A DNA stretch of 39,377 bases from Bryobacterales bacterium (lineage in GTDB: Bacteria > Acidobacteriota > Terriglobia > Bryobacterales > Bryobacteraceae). The position numbers and the translations under genes are program-made. The notes beneath the pieces were generated by a model. That model searched no databases and was not told the origin of the DNA. It was given only the letters and a program-made list of their open reading frames with translations. The stretch lies in NCBI GenBank assembly GCA_025462965.1, contig JAOAPQ010000068.1:1-39377 (forward strand), in the 5' to 3' direction. Positions 17,097-25,753 of this stretch are shown piece by piece. Position 1 is the first letter of the stretch. Every line of letters begins with the position of its first letter.

Positions 17097-19984
17097 AACG
17101 CCCGCCGCTAGCCTCTTTCGCCCTGATACTCGCCGCGGCGTGCTGCTTCCATGCGTCGGCGCAGACCATCACTTCCTTCAGCCCGTCTTCGGTAGCCGCC
17201 GGCTCGCCCACGTTCGACCTGACCATCAACGGCCAGTTTGGCGGCTCGGATTTTCCGCCGACGGTCACCTGGAGCAATCTCGGCTCCGCCACTCTCAACG
17301 TCGTTTCCTTCAGTGCCGTTCAGATAGTCGTTACCGTGCCTGCGAATCTGATCGCGAATCCCGGTACCGCCGCCATCACCGTGAATCAACCCTTCTTCAA
17401 TGCCCCTGTCACTGCGAATTTCGTCGTCGCGCCGCCGCAGATCACCAGTCTCAGCCCGACATCCGTCACGGCCGGCTCGCCTGCCTTTCAGCTTCTCGTG
17501 AACGGTCTGAACTTCGTGAGCGGTACTTGCGCCACACCACCCTGTCCGCCTCTCTCCACAGTGAACTGGAATGGCACCGCCCTCGCTACCGCTCAAGTAA
17601 GCGCCACCCAACTCTCCGCGACCGTACCGGCCAACCTGATCCTTTCGCCAGGGACGGAGCTAATCACTATCTTCGGCCCGGGTACAGTGTCCTCCAATGC
17701 GGTGAACTTCGTCGTCACCTACCCTGTCCCGACAATCACGAGCATTTCCCCTTCTTCCGCAAATTCCGGAGGTCCCGCGTTCACTCTCACGGTCGCCGGA
17801 ACCGGCTTTTTTAGCGCAAGCGTGGTCCAATGGAACGGAGCCAGCCTCCCGACGAGCCTCGTAGGCAACTTTCTTACCGCCGCTGTACCCGCAGCCCTTA
17901 TCTCGCAACCGGGGACTGCGAGCGTAACGGTACTGAACCCAGGCCAGCCCTCGTCAAACTTTGCGCTCTTCACCATAGTGGCGCCGCCAATTTTGCCAGT
18001 GATCTCCGCTATCTCGCCCTCCACGACTGTCGAAGGCAGCCCGGCCTTCACGCTCACCGTGAACGGTTCCGGATTCGCCGCCCTGACGAGCGTTCTGTGG
18101 AACGGCCAGCCGCTGGCAACCGCCTTTGTTTCTTCCGCCCAACTAACCGCGGCCGTCCCCGCGAGCCTCGTCGCCAAGGCAGCCACCGCCGTTGTGCAGG
18201 CCGGCAACCCGAATCAAGCTCCTTCGAACGGGATCTCGTTCATCATCACCCCGACACCCATTGCGATCACGAGTCTTAGCCCCTCTACTGCGCAAGCCGG
18301 GGGTGCGTCATTCACGATGACCGTCACCGGCAGCGGATTCCTGCCGGGAGTCGGCGCCCTCTGGAACGGTTCGCCCCTGAGTTCCACCTATGTCAGCGCC
18401 ACCCAGCTCACGGCCACCGTGCCCGCGGCTCTCATAGCAAACACCGGCACGGCAACAATTCGCGCGGCGAATCCGAATGGACCGCAATCGAACGGCCTCC
18501 CGTTCACCATCGTCCTCTCTACCCTAACCCTCACGAGCCTCTCCCCGAACACGATCGCCGCCGGAGGACCAGCTCTCAGCCTTGGGATCACGGGCACCGG
18601 ATTCCAAAGCGGCGCGCAAGTGCTTTGGAACGGATCCCCGCTGGCGACAACGTATGGTTCCGGAACGCAGCTCACCGCCGTTGTCCCCGCGAACCTGACG
18701 GCCGCTGCCGGGAATGCCAGCGTGTCGGTCGCGAACCCCGACGCTGTCTCGAACTCACTCACCTTCACAATTACCGCGCCGGTCTTCAGCCTCACGACCA
18801 TCTCTCCCAACTCTGCCGCCGCGGGCGATCCGGCCGTCACTATAACCGCCACTGGGACAGGTTTCACCAGCGGTTCTGTAGTCCAGTTCAACGGCTCCGC
18901 CTTACCAACTACCTTCGTCAGTGCCACCCAATTGACGGCAACCATTCCCGCTAATCTGCTGGCAACCGCCGGCACCGCTACCGTCACCGTCGTCAATCCG
19001 AACGCGCCCCCGTCGAACGCCCTGACGTTCACCATCCGGCCCAGATCGGTTCCGCTCACCATCACCAGCCTGAGCCCGAACAGCGCGACCGCCGGAAGCG
19101 CGACGCTCACACTCACCGTGAACGGCACCGGCTTCGCCAACGACGCGGCCGTTCTCTGGAACTCCACCTCCCTCGTCACTACCTTTGTGAGCGCCAGCCA
19201 ACTCACTGTCGCGGTGCCCGCGAATCTGCTCGCCCAGCCCGGGTCCGCGTCCGTTTCAGTCGCCAGCGGCGGAGCTACATCGAATACCACCAACTTCACC
19301 GTCGCTTTGCCCCCTGCGCCGAGCATCACGCTCACCGGGCCGGCAACGATAGGTCCCGCTCAGCAGCCACCCATCACCTTCACTCTCGGCAGTGCGTATC
19401 CGCTGCCACTCACCGGCACCGTGACCCTCACATTTACTCCCGACGCGCTCGTGCCCGGCGACGACCCCGCCATCCAGTTCGCCTCCGGAGGACGATCGCT
19501 CAGTTTCAACGTCGCGGCGAACTCCCTGACGTTACCGGCCCTGCTGGTCCAGACCGGCACGGTAGCGGGCACGGTAACCCTCACGTTGAAGCTCACCGCC
19601 GTGGGGGTCGATGTAACGCCGCCCGGCGGCACGCTCGCGCTTCAGATTCCGCGCCAGGCGCCGGTGATCCGCTCGGCGCAGCTCATTCGCAGCGCTTCAG
19701 GTCTGGAAATCGATATCACCGGTTACGCGACTTCCCGCGACGTCACCCAGGCCACGTTCCACTTCACCACCGCCGCGGACAGTAATCTGCAGCTCGCGGA
19801 TTTTACCGTGCCGCTCTCCAGCACCTTCGCCGCATGGTACGCGAGCGCCGCCGCCGCGCCTTACGGGAGCCAGTTCACGTACGCCCAACCGTTTTCCATT
19901 CAGGGCAACTCATCCGCCATCACGTCCGTTACGGTAACATTGACCAACTCGATTGGAGCCTCGCCGCCGGCCACATCGAACTGA
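17093..19984 (+). CDS. Large secreted protein with about eight tandem IPT/TIG-like domains
   Basis: Start MKRPPLASFALILAAACCFHASAQ overlaps the previous stop (ATGA). Recurrent ITSLSPNSAxAGxxxxTLTVxGTGFxxGAxVLWNGSxLxTTFVSATQLTATVPANLxAxxGTAxVxVxNPNxxxSNxLxFTI units. Confidence 0.88.
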   Translation: MKRPPLASFALILAAACCFHASAQTITSFSPSSVAAGSPTFDLTINGQFGGSDFPPTVTWSNLGSATLNVVSFSAVQIVVTVPANLIANPGTAAITVNQPFFNAPVTANFVVAPPQITSLSPTSVTAGSPAFQLLVNGLNFVSGTCATPPCPPLSTVNWNGTALATAQVSATQLSATVPANLILSPGTELITIFGPGTVSSNAVNFVVTYPVPTITSISPSSANSGGPAFTLTVAGTGFFSASVVQWNGASLPTSLVGNFLTAAVPAALISQPGTASVTVLNPGQPSSNFALFTIVAPPILPVISAISPSTTVEGSPAFTLTVNGSGFAALTSVLWNGQPLATAFVSSAQLTAAVPASLVAKAATAVVQAGNPNQAPSNGISFIITPTPIAITSLSPSTAQAGGASFTMTVTGSGFLPGVGALWNGSPLSSTYVSATQLTATVPAALIANTGTATIRAANPNGPQSNGLPFTIVLSTLTLTSLSPNTIAAGGPALSLGITGTGFQSGAQVLWNGSPLATTYGSGTQLTAVVPANLTAAAGNASVSVANPDAVSNSLTFTITAPVFSLTTISPNSAAAGDPAVTITATGTGFTSGSVVQFNGSALPTTFVSATQLTATIPANLLATAGTATVTVVNPNAPPSNALTFTIRPRSVPLTITSLSPNSATAGSATLTLTVNGTGFANDAAVLWNSTSLVTTFVSASQLTVAVPANLLAQPGSASVSVASGGATSNTTNFTVALPPAPSITLTGPATIGPAQQPPITFTLGSAYPLPLTGTVTLTFTPDALVPGDDPAIQFASGGRSLSFNVAANSLTLPALLVQTGTVAGTVTLTLKLTAVGVDVTPPGGTLALQIPRQAPVIRSAQLIRSASGLEIDITGYATSRDVTQATFHFTTAADSNLQLADFTVPLSSTFAAWYASAAAAPYGSQFTYAQPFSIQGNSSAITSVTVTLTNSIGASPPATSN

Positions 19985-20000
19985 AGCTTCGGAGGAACCC

Positions 20001-20981
20001 ATGAAAAAAGTCATTCCCTGTATCGCCGCTCTGCTCTATTTCGCGCCAGTCAGCCATGCGCAAACGGCCCCGAAGAAGCGGATCGCGATCATGAACTTCG
20101 ACTACGGCACGGTTCAGAGCAACGTCAACCTGATCTTCGGCGGCGCGCAGGATATCGGCAAAGGCATCGCCGACCTCGTTGTCGACCGCCTCGTCAACGA
20201 CGGCCGCTACTCCGTAATCGAACGGAAGGCGATCGACAAAATCATGGCGGAGCAAAACTTCTCCAACAGCGACCGCGCCGACCCGAACTCCGCCGCCAAG
20301 CTCGGCCGTCTCCTCGGCGTTGACGCGATCGTCATCGGCAGCATCACCCAGTTTGGCCGCGACGATAAGAACACCAGCGTCGGAGGCAGTGCCCTCGGCG
20401 GAATCGCCGGCCGCTATGGACTCGGCGGCGTCGGCAAGAAACAAGCGAAGGCCGCCGTCGCAATCAGCGCGCGCCTCGTCAACACCGACACCGGCGAAAT
20501 CCTCGCGGCCGTCACAGGCAAGGGCGATTCGGAGCGATCCGGCACCAGTCTGCTCGGTTCCGGCGGTAGTTGGGGCGGCGTTGGCAGCGGCAACTTCGAC
20601 ATGTCCTCCAAGAATTTCGGCGACACCATCATCGGCGAGGCTGTCGCCAAGGCCGTCACGGATCTCTCGTCCAAGCTCGAAAACGAATCCGGCCGGCTCA
20701 CCGCCCATGTCGTCACCATCTCCGGGGTCGTCGCCGATGTCTCCGGCGACACTCTGATCTTAAATATTGGCTCGAAATCCGGTGTCAAGGTGGGCGATCG
20801 CCTAGTCATCCGCCGATCCACGCGTGAAATCAAAGATCCCACCACCGGCAAGGTCATCCGCCGCGTGGAAGACAACGTGGGCGAAGTGATGATCTCCGAA
20901 GTGGACGAGTCCTCCGCGGTCGGTAAATTCACCGGTGGGATGCCGGCCAAGGTTGGGGATACCGTCAAAAGCTCGCAGTAG
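20001..20981 (+). CDS. CsgG/HfaB-like protein with C-terminal FlgT-like domain
   Basis: KKRIAIMNFDYGTVQ...IADLVVDRLVNDGRYSVIERKAIDKIMAEQNF...AAKLGRLLGVDAIVIGSITQFG...ISARLVNTDTGEILAAVTGKG; C-terminal GDTLILNIGSKSGVKVGDRLVIRR. Confidence 0.85.
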   Translation: MKKVIPCIAALLYFAPVSHAQTAPKKRIAIMNFDYGTVQSNVNLIFGGAQDIGKGIADLVVDRLVNDGRYSVIERKAIDKIMAEQNFSNSDRADPNSAAKLGRLLGVDAIVIGSITQFGRDDKNTSVGGSALGGIAGRYGLGGVGKKQAKAAVAISARLVNTDTGEILAAVTGKGDSERSGTSLLGSGGSWGGVGSGNFDMSSKNFGDTIIGEAVAKAVTDLSSKLENESGRLTAHVVTISGVVADVSGDTLILNIGSKSGVKVGDRLVIRRSTREIKDPTTGKVIRRVEDNVGEVMISEVDESSAVGKFTGGMPAKVGDTVKSSQ

Positions 20982-20988
20982 CAGTTAA

Positions 20989-22440
20989 ATGGAACTCACA
21001 ATCGGCCAGACCCTCGGCGACTACGAAATCATTAAAGTCCTCGGTTCGGGCGGAATGGGTAAGGTCTACGAGGTCCGCAACCTGATCTCCCGCCGCGTCG
21101 AGGCGATGAAGGTCCTGCTCCCAGATCTCACGGCGGAGCGCGACCTCGTCGAGCGTTTCCTCAACGAAATTCGTATCTCCGCCAGCCTCGATCATCCGAA
21201 CATCGCCGCCCTGCGCACCGCTCAGCGCGTCGGCAATCAACTGGTCATGATCATGGAGTTCGTCGAAGGCTCGACGCTCGATCAGCTCATGCGGGCGTCC
21301 CGCATCCCCGTCGGAAAAGCCGTCGACTATACCTCGCAAGCGCTTTCGGCGCTCGGCTACGCTCACGCGCGAGGCGTGGTGCATCGCGACATCAAGCCGC
21401 CCAACATCATGCTGATGCCGAACGGAACCATCAAACTGATGGACTTCGGCATCGCCAAAATCGCAACCGGCAGCAAGCTCACGAAGACCGGGCTGATGGT
21501 CGGGTCCGTGTACTATATGTCGCCCGAACAGATCGAGGGTCGCGAACTGGACGGTCGCACGGACATCTACTCCCTCGGTGTGACCTTGTATGAAATCGCG
21601 ACCGGCAAGCGGCCCTTCAATGGCGATAGTGAATACCAGATCATGGCCGCGCACTTGAAAGAGAATCCGCCGCCTCCTCGGGAGATCGACCCCTCCCTTC
21701 CGCCGGCGTTGAACGAAATCATCCTGATGGCGCTGGCGAAGGATCCTTCGCAGCGCTTTCAATCTGCCGACGCGTTTCGCCAGGCGCTCGCCACCCTGAC
21801 ACCCGCCAGTGCCCCCGCAAGCCTTGCGCCGAAGAAAGACAAACGACTCCTATATATGGTGGCCGGATCGGTGGCGACGATCGCGGTGATTGCCGCCGCG
21901 CTCATCGAGATCCCGAAATATTGGAATGCGGGCGCGTCGACAGCCGCTCGGACTCAGGCCCAGTCCGCCCCGCCGCCTGTGGTAGCTGCGTCGGCACAGC
22001 TGGTCGTACAGCAGCAGTCGGCGGTTCAGACTCCGCGCCAGGGTCAGCCTCGAGCGCTGCCTGAACCCAAAACTCAGCTCCAACCCCAACCGCAAGCTCA
22101 AGTGATTCCGCCTGTAGCGCAGCCGGTTCAAACCCCACCTGTTCAGCAGCCTCCGGCCGTGGCCCCCAATGCGGCTGAGCTCTCCGAACTGCGTGATCGC
22201 ATGATGCAGATCAGCGCGCGCACCACAAGCATCGAGGCGTCGCTAAACAAGCTACAGCAGGAACAGGCCAAACAGGGGCTTGGTCTAAGAGGCGATATGG
22301 TGGCAGCGCAGCAGCGCCTGAATTATCAGCTAAACGAAGCCGATTCAAACTTGAAGCAGGGTGATCATGTTAACGCGAAGAAGCGCCTTGACGCCGCGGA
22401 ACGCGAACTTGAAACAATAGAAAAGTTTCTCGGCAGATAA
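20989..22440 (+). CDS. Transmembrane Ser/Thr protein kinase (PknB-like) with extracytoplasmic Gln/Pro-rich and coiled-coil region
   Basis: GSGGMGKVYEVRN, ARGVVHRDIKPPNIML, KLMDFGIAK, YYMSPEQIEG, GRTDIYSLGVTLYE; TM LLYMVAGSVATIAVIAAALIEI. Confidence 0.95.
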   Translation: MELTIGQTLGDYEIIKVLGSGGMGKVYEVRNLISRRVEAMKVLLPDLTAERDLVERFLNEIRISASLDHPNIAALRTAQRVGNQLVMIMEFVEGSTLDQLMRASRIPVGKAVDYTSQALSALGYAHARGVVHRDIKPPNIMLMPNGTIKLMDFGIAKIATGSKLTKTGLMVGSVYYMSPEQIEGRELDGRTDIYSLGVTLYEIATGKRPFNGDSEYQIMAAHLKENPPPPREIDPSLPPALNEIILMALAKDPSQRFQSADAFRQALATLTPASAPASLAPKKDKRLLYMVAGSVATIAVIAAALIEIPKYWNAGASTAARTQAQSAPPPVVAASAQLVVQQQSAVQTPRQGQPRALPEPKTQLQPQPQAQVIPPVAQPVQTPPVQQPPAVAPNAAELSELRDRMMQISARTTSIEASLNKLQQEQAKQGLGLRGDMVAAQQRLNYQLNEADSNLKQGDHVNAKKRLDAAERELETIEKFLGR

Positions 22441-22479
22441 CTGCTCCGATCATCCAGACGCTTGCTGCAGACGATCGAC

Positions 22480-23004
22480 TTACCTCTTCAATGTCCCTAA
22501 CTCCGCCAGCACTTCTTCGCTATGCTGCTGCGGTTTTACTTTCTCATACACCTTCCGAATCACTCCGTTCGGATCGATCAGAAAGGTATTGCGCGCGGCC
22601 ACCATGTTATTGGCCGCAAGCGACCCATACTCCTTGGTCACTTCTTTGTTTGTGTCCGCCAGCAGCTTGAATGAGAGGCTCTCCTTCGAGCAGAATTCCT
22701 TGTGAGAATCCACGCTATCCACGCTCACGCCCAGGATCACCGCATCTTTTTGCTGATACTGAGCCAGGTCGCGCTGAAAATTGTGCGCTTCGATCGTGCA
22801 GCCCTGCGTCATGTCCTTCGGGTAGAAGTACAGCACCACCCACTTGCCCTTGAAATCATGCAGGCTCACAGGCGTCCCTTCCTGGGAGCTCAAGGAGAAG
22901 TCGGGCGCGGGCGTTCCTGCCGCCGGCGGCACATCGGCGCCACGCACCAAAGTGGTCGCGGCCGCGAGCACAATCAAGCCGAGCGAAATCTTCATGTCAA
23001 TCAA
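22480..23004 (-). CDS. Peroxiredoxin (Bcp/AhpC-TSA type), exported
   Basis: PDFSLSSQEGTPVSLHDFKGKWVVLYFYPKDMTQGCTIEAHNFQRDL; N-terminal signal peptide. Confidence 0.9.
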   Translation of the reverse strand: MIDMKISLGLIVLAAATTLVRGADVPPAAGTPAPDFSLSSQEGTPVSLHDFKGKWVVLYFYPKDMTQGCTIEAHNFQRDLAQYQQKDAVILGVSVDSVDSHKEFCSKESLSFKLLADTNKEVTKEYGSLAANNMVAARNTFLIDPNGVIRKVYEKVKPQQHSEEVLAELGTLKR

Positions 23005-23027
23005 TCTCCAGTGTAGAAATTATACTC

Positions 23028-24392
23028 TCACTCCGACGCCTCACCCAGGTCTTCCGCCCGGTTCTCGAACTTCGTCAGCGCATGCAAATACACCAAATCC
23101 ACCTTCCCGATGGGTCCGTTGCGCTGCTTGGCAATGATCAGTTCCGCCAGGCCGCGCAAATCTTCCCGGTCACGCTTATAAACCTCCTCCCGGAAAATGA
23201 AGCCCACCAGATCAGCATCCTGCTCGATCGATCCCGATTCGCGCAAATCGCTGAGCTGCGGCCGGTGATCGCCCTGCCGCGTTTCCGGAGCGCGGCTCAA
23301 TTGCGAGAGCACCAGCATCGGCACCTTCAACTCCTTCGCCAGCAGCTTCATGCCGCGCGAAATCGCGCTCACCTCCTGGTTCCGATTCTCGAAGCGCCCG
23401 CGTCCGCTCATCAGTTGCAGGTAATCCACGATCACCAGTCCCAATTTCTGGTCGCCGCCTTGGATGCGCCGAAGCTTCGCGTGCATGTCCATCAGATTCA
23501 CGCCCGCCGTGTCATCGATATACAGCGGCGATTCCACCAGCTTCTGCGAGGCCTGCGTCAGCTTACGCCGCTCATCCGCATTCAAATACCCCGCCCGGAA
23601 CCGCTGGCTATCCACATAAGCGGAAGCACATAACATACGCGTCAGCAGCGAGTCGCCCGACATTTCAAGCGAAAACACCGCGACCTTCTGATTCAGCTTC
23701 GTCGCCACGTGGCTCGCGATGTTCAGCGCGAGCGCCGTCTTCCCCATGGAGGGACGCGCCGCCAGGATGATCAGCTCGCCCTCGTGCAGGCCGCCGGTCA
23801 TCTCGTCGAACTTCGTGAAGCCTGTGCTGATCCCCTTGATGCGCTTGCTCGGATCGAGGAAGGCGTTGATGCCGCCTTCATAGTTTTCGATGATCTCGGC
23901 CGGCGTCAGCAGCCCGGTGCTTAACTGCGATTCGCCCAGCTTCAGCAGCGTTTCTTCGGCGCCCGCCAGAATCTGGTCCGGATCTTCCTCCGCCAGCAGG
24001 CAGCGGTTCATCATGTGCTGCGACGCCGTGATAATCCGCCGCAATACCGCTTTATCGCGAATGATCTTGACGTAGCTGTCCAGATTCGGGATCTTGGGCA
24101 GCCCGTCGTCCAGCGACACCAGGTAGGTCAGCCCGTCGACAGATTCCAGTTCGTTGTACCGCAGCAACTCGTTCGCGATCGTCACGCGATCGATACGTTC
24201 CGAACGCCCGTGCAGCTCCACCATGCGCGTGAAGATTTTCCGGTGCTTGTCAAGGCAGAAATCTTCAGCCGTGAGCCGGCCGGCTACGTCGAGGAAGGCC
24301 GAATCGTCGAGCAGGATAGAGCCCAGTACGAAACGCTCGGCATCGACATTCGAAGGAAGACCTTTTTCAAGCGCAAGGCTGGTTGGCGGCAT
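23028..24392 (-). CDS. dnaB: Replicative DNA helicase
   Basis: GLPSNVDAERFVLGSILLD, TGGLHEGELIILAARPSMGKTALALNIA, VFSLEMSGDSLLTRM, LVIVDYLQLM, LSDLRESGSIEQDADLVGFIFRE. Confidence 0.97.
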   Translation of the reverse strand: MPPTSLALEKGLPSNVDAERFVLGSILLDDSAFLDVAGRLTAEDFCLDKHRKIFTRMVELHGRSERIDRVTIANELLRYNELESVDGLTYLVSLDDGLPKIPNLDSYVKIIRDKAVLRRIITASQHMMNRCLLAEEDPDQILAGAEETLLKLGESQLSTGLLTPAEIIENYEGGINAFLDPSKRIKGISTGFTKFDEMTGGLHEGELIILAARPSMGKTALALNIASHVATKLNQKVAVFSLEMSGDSLLTRMLCASAYVDSQRFRAGYLNADERRKLTQASQKLVESPLYIDDTAGVNLMDMHAKLRRIQGGDQKLGLVIVDYLQLMSGRGRFENRNQEVSAISRGMKLLAKELKVPMLVLSQLSRAPETRQGDHRPQLSDLRESGSIEQDADLVGFIFREEVYKRDREDLRGLAELIIAKQRNGPIGKVDLVYLHALTKFENRAEDLGEASE

Positions 24393-24448
24393 AATGGGAC
24401 CGTCTCACATTACTTTCAGCGCCCTGTGCATTACAAGCACCGGCTGCA

Positions 24449-24564
24449 AACATTTCCGTGGGTACGATTGCCCCCGTCCGGCAAGGCCGCCGGGACACCC
24501 GGCTTGGGGATTTCCGTAAATATCCACAGCCTATCCACACAAGACAGGATACCCCGGAAATGTT
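24449..24564. repeat. Inverted repeat flanking DnaA-box-like pair
   Basis: AACATTTCCG (24449-24458) and CGGAAATGTT (24555-24564); continues as GGGTA / TACCC with a 1-nt offset. Confidence 0.6.
24520..24539 (+). promoter_or_regulatory. Two tandem DnaA-box-like 9-mers upstream of dnaB
   Basis: ATATCCACA (24520-24528) and CTATCCACA (24531-24539), each 8/9 to TTATCCACA, 11 bp start to start. Confidence 0.6.
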
Positions 24565-24644
24565 CTGGCTCACCCGCCGGGCGGACCGCGGGCGCCGAAT
24601 GGCACGGCATGTGCAACAATGGCGGGAATACGTGAAAGGATCGC

Positions 24645-24944
24645 GTGAGCGCACCCACCAATACTCCTTTTGATAGCATCGAAGGTTCTCACCGCTATAT
24701 CGCGATGCTCTTTGAAGTGATCGAAGAAGCACAGGCGGACGTGGAAACGGAGATCGGAATTGCCATTGACGAGCGTGCTGGCCGCCGTAAGGAAGCCTTG
24801 CAGATCGTGGCATTCAATCTGAACAAACTGGCATCCCACATGATCGCCAGCCGCCGCATCCTCAATGACTTGCGCACGCTTCAGCGTTTGCTGCTGGAAG
24901 AACGTCCTCAGGCGGAAGTTCTGGTCAAACGCGCGGCGGAGTAA
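24645..24944 (+). CDS. Conserved hypothetical small helical protein
   Basis: 99-aa ORF with GTG start, well-formed amphipathic composition (IAMLFEVIEEAQADVETEIGIAIDERAGRRKEALQIVAFNLNKLASHMIASRRILNDLRTLQRLLLEE). Confidence 0.6.
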   Translation: MSAPTNTPFDSIEGSHRYIAMLFEVIEEAQADVETEIGIAIDERAGRRKEALQIVAFNLNKLASHMIASRRILNDLRTLQRLLLEERPQAEVLVKRAAE

Positions 24945-24945
24945 T

Positions 24946-24979
24946 CGCACACCTCCCAGAGGTGGTATTGCGTATTTTT
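24946..24979 (+). terminator. Candidate rho-independent-like terminator
   Basis: CGCA-CACCTC-CCA-GAGGTG-GTAT-TGCG followed by TATTTTT directly after the stop at 24944. Confidence 0.5.
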
Positions 24980-25079
24980 GAAGTCTGTGACGGACGTCAG
25001 AAACGGCAGCAAAGTTTTTGAAACTTTTCGTGCCAATGTGCCGAACCGACCGTTTTTAGCCCCTCCGGTTGTACTGCGC

Positions 25080-25108
25080 TTGACATTAAAATGTCTTAGG
25101 CCTACTAT
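25080..25108 (+). promoter_or_regulatory. Near-consensus sigma70-type promoter for carD
   Basis: TTGACA (25080-25085), 17-nt spacer, TACTAT (25103-25108). Confidence 0.7.
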
Positions 25109-25179
25109 GAAGCGGTTGTAATACTCGCTTCACAAATAGCAACTGACCGCCGGTGTTAAGCAAAGTGGGGGCTCCTCGT

Positions 25180-25689
25180 ATGACCTTCGAGATCGGTGAA
25201 AAAGTGGTGTATCCCAACCAAGGGGTTGGGACCATCGAAAACATCAGCGCCCGTTCGTTCGGGACGCAATTTGAGAAGTTTTATCTACTCCGCCTGGTTT
25301 ATACCAGTATGACCGTGATGGTCCCGTTTTCAAACGTCGGGAACATCGGGTTGCGGAAAATAACCAAGACAACTGAGATCAACCGCGTGCTGAACTATCT
25401 GGCCACGGGCGAATGCACCAACTGCAGCGATTGGAAAAATCGGTTTCGTTTGAACAGCGACAAAATGCAGAGTGGAAACCTTCTGCAAATTGCCGAAGTT
25501 CTCAAGGGACTCCTGATTCTGCAGGCGGATAAACCGCTTTCGTTCCGTGAAAAGAAGATGTTGGAGCGAGCCCGCCACATGTTGGTTTCGGAACTGTCCA
25601 TAGCCAAGGGAATCGCTCAGGCGGAAGCGACCGCCACCTTGCAGAAGACGCTTTCCAAGGCCAATCTGGTCCTGCCGGAAGTTGCGTAA
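25180..25689 (+). CDS. CarD-family transcriptional regulator
   Basis: MTFEIGEKVVYPNQGVGTIENISARSFGTQFEKFYLLRLVYTSMTVMVPFSNVGNIGLRKI; G-rich SD before ATG at 25180. Confidence 0.9.
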   Translation: MTFEIGEKVVYPNQGVGTIENISARSFGTQFEKFYLLRLVYTSMTVMVPFSNVGNIGLRKITKTTEINRVLNYLATGECTNCSDWKNRFRLNSDKMQSGNLLQIAEVLKGLLILQADKPLSFREKKMLERARHMLVSELSIAKGIAQAEATATLQKTLSKANLVLPEVA

Positions 25690-25753
25690 TAGCCATCGCC
25701 CGCGGACTAGCCAAGCGGGGTGCCTATACTGGTAGGGGTCTTGTGTCCCTGTC

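Noticed and set aside
18388-19335. 315-aa minus-strand ORF antisense to the IPT array
   Set aside because: Its repetitive pattern simply mirrors the IPT repeats on the coding strand.
20965-21762. 265-aa minus-strand ORF antisense to the kinase
   Set aside because: The + frame has all kinase motifs; the antisense product has no recognisable domain.
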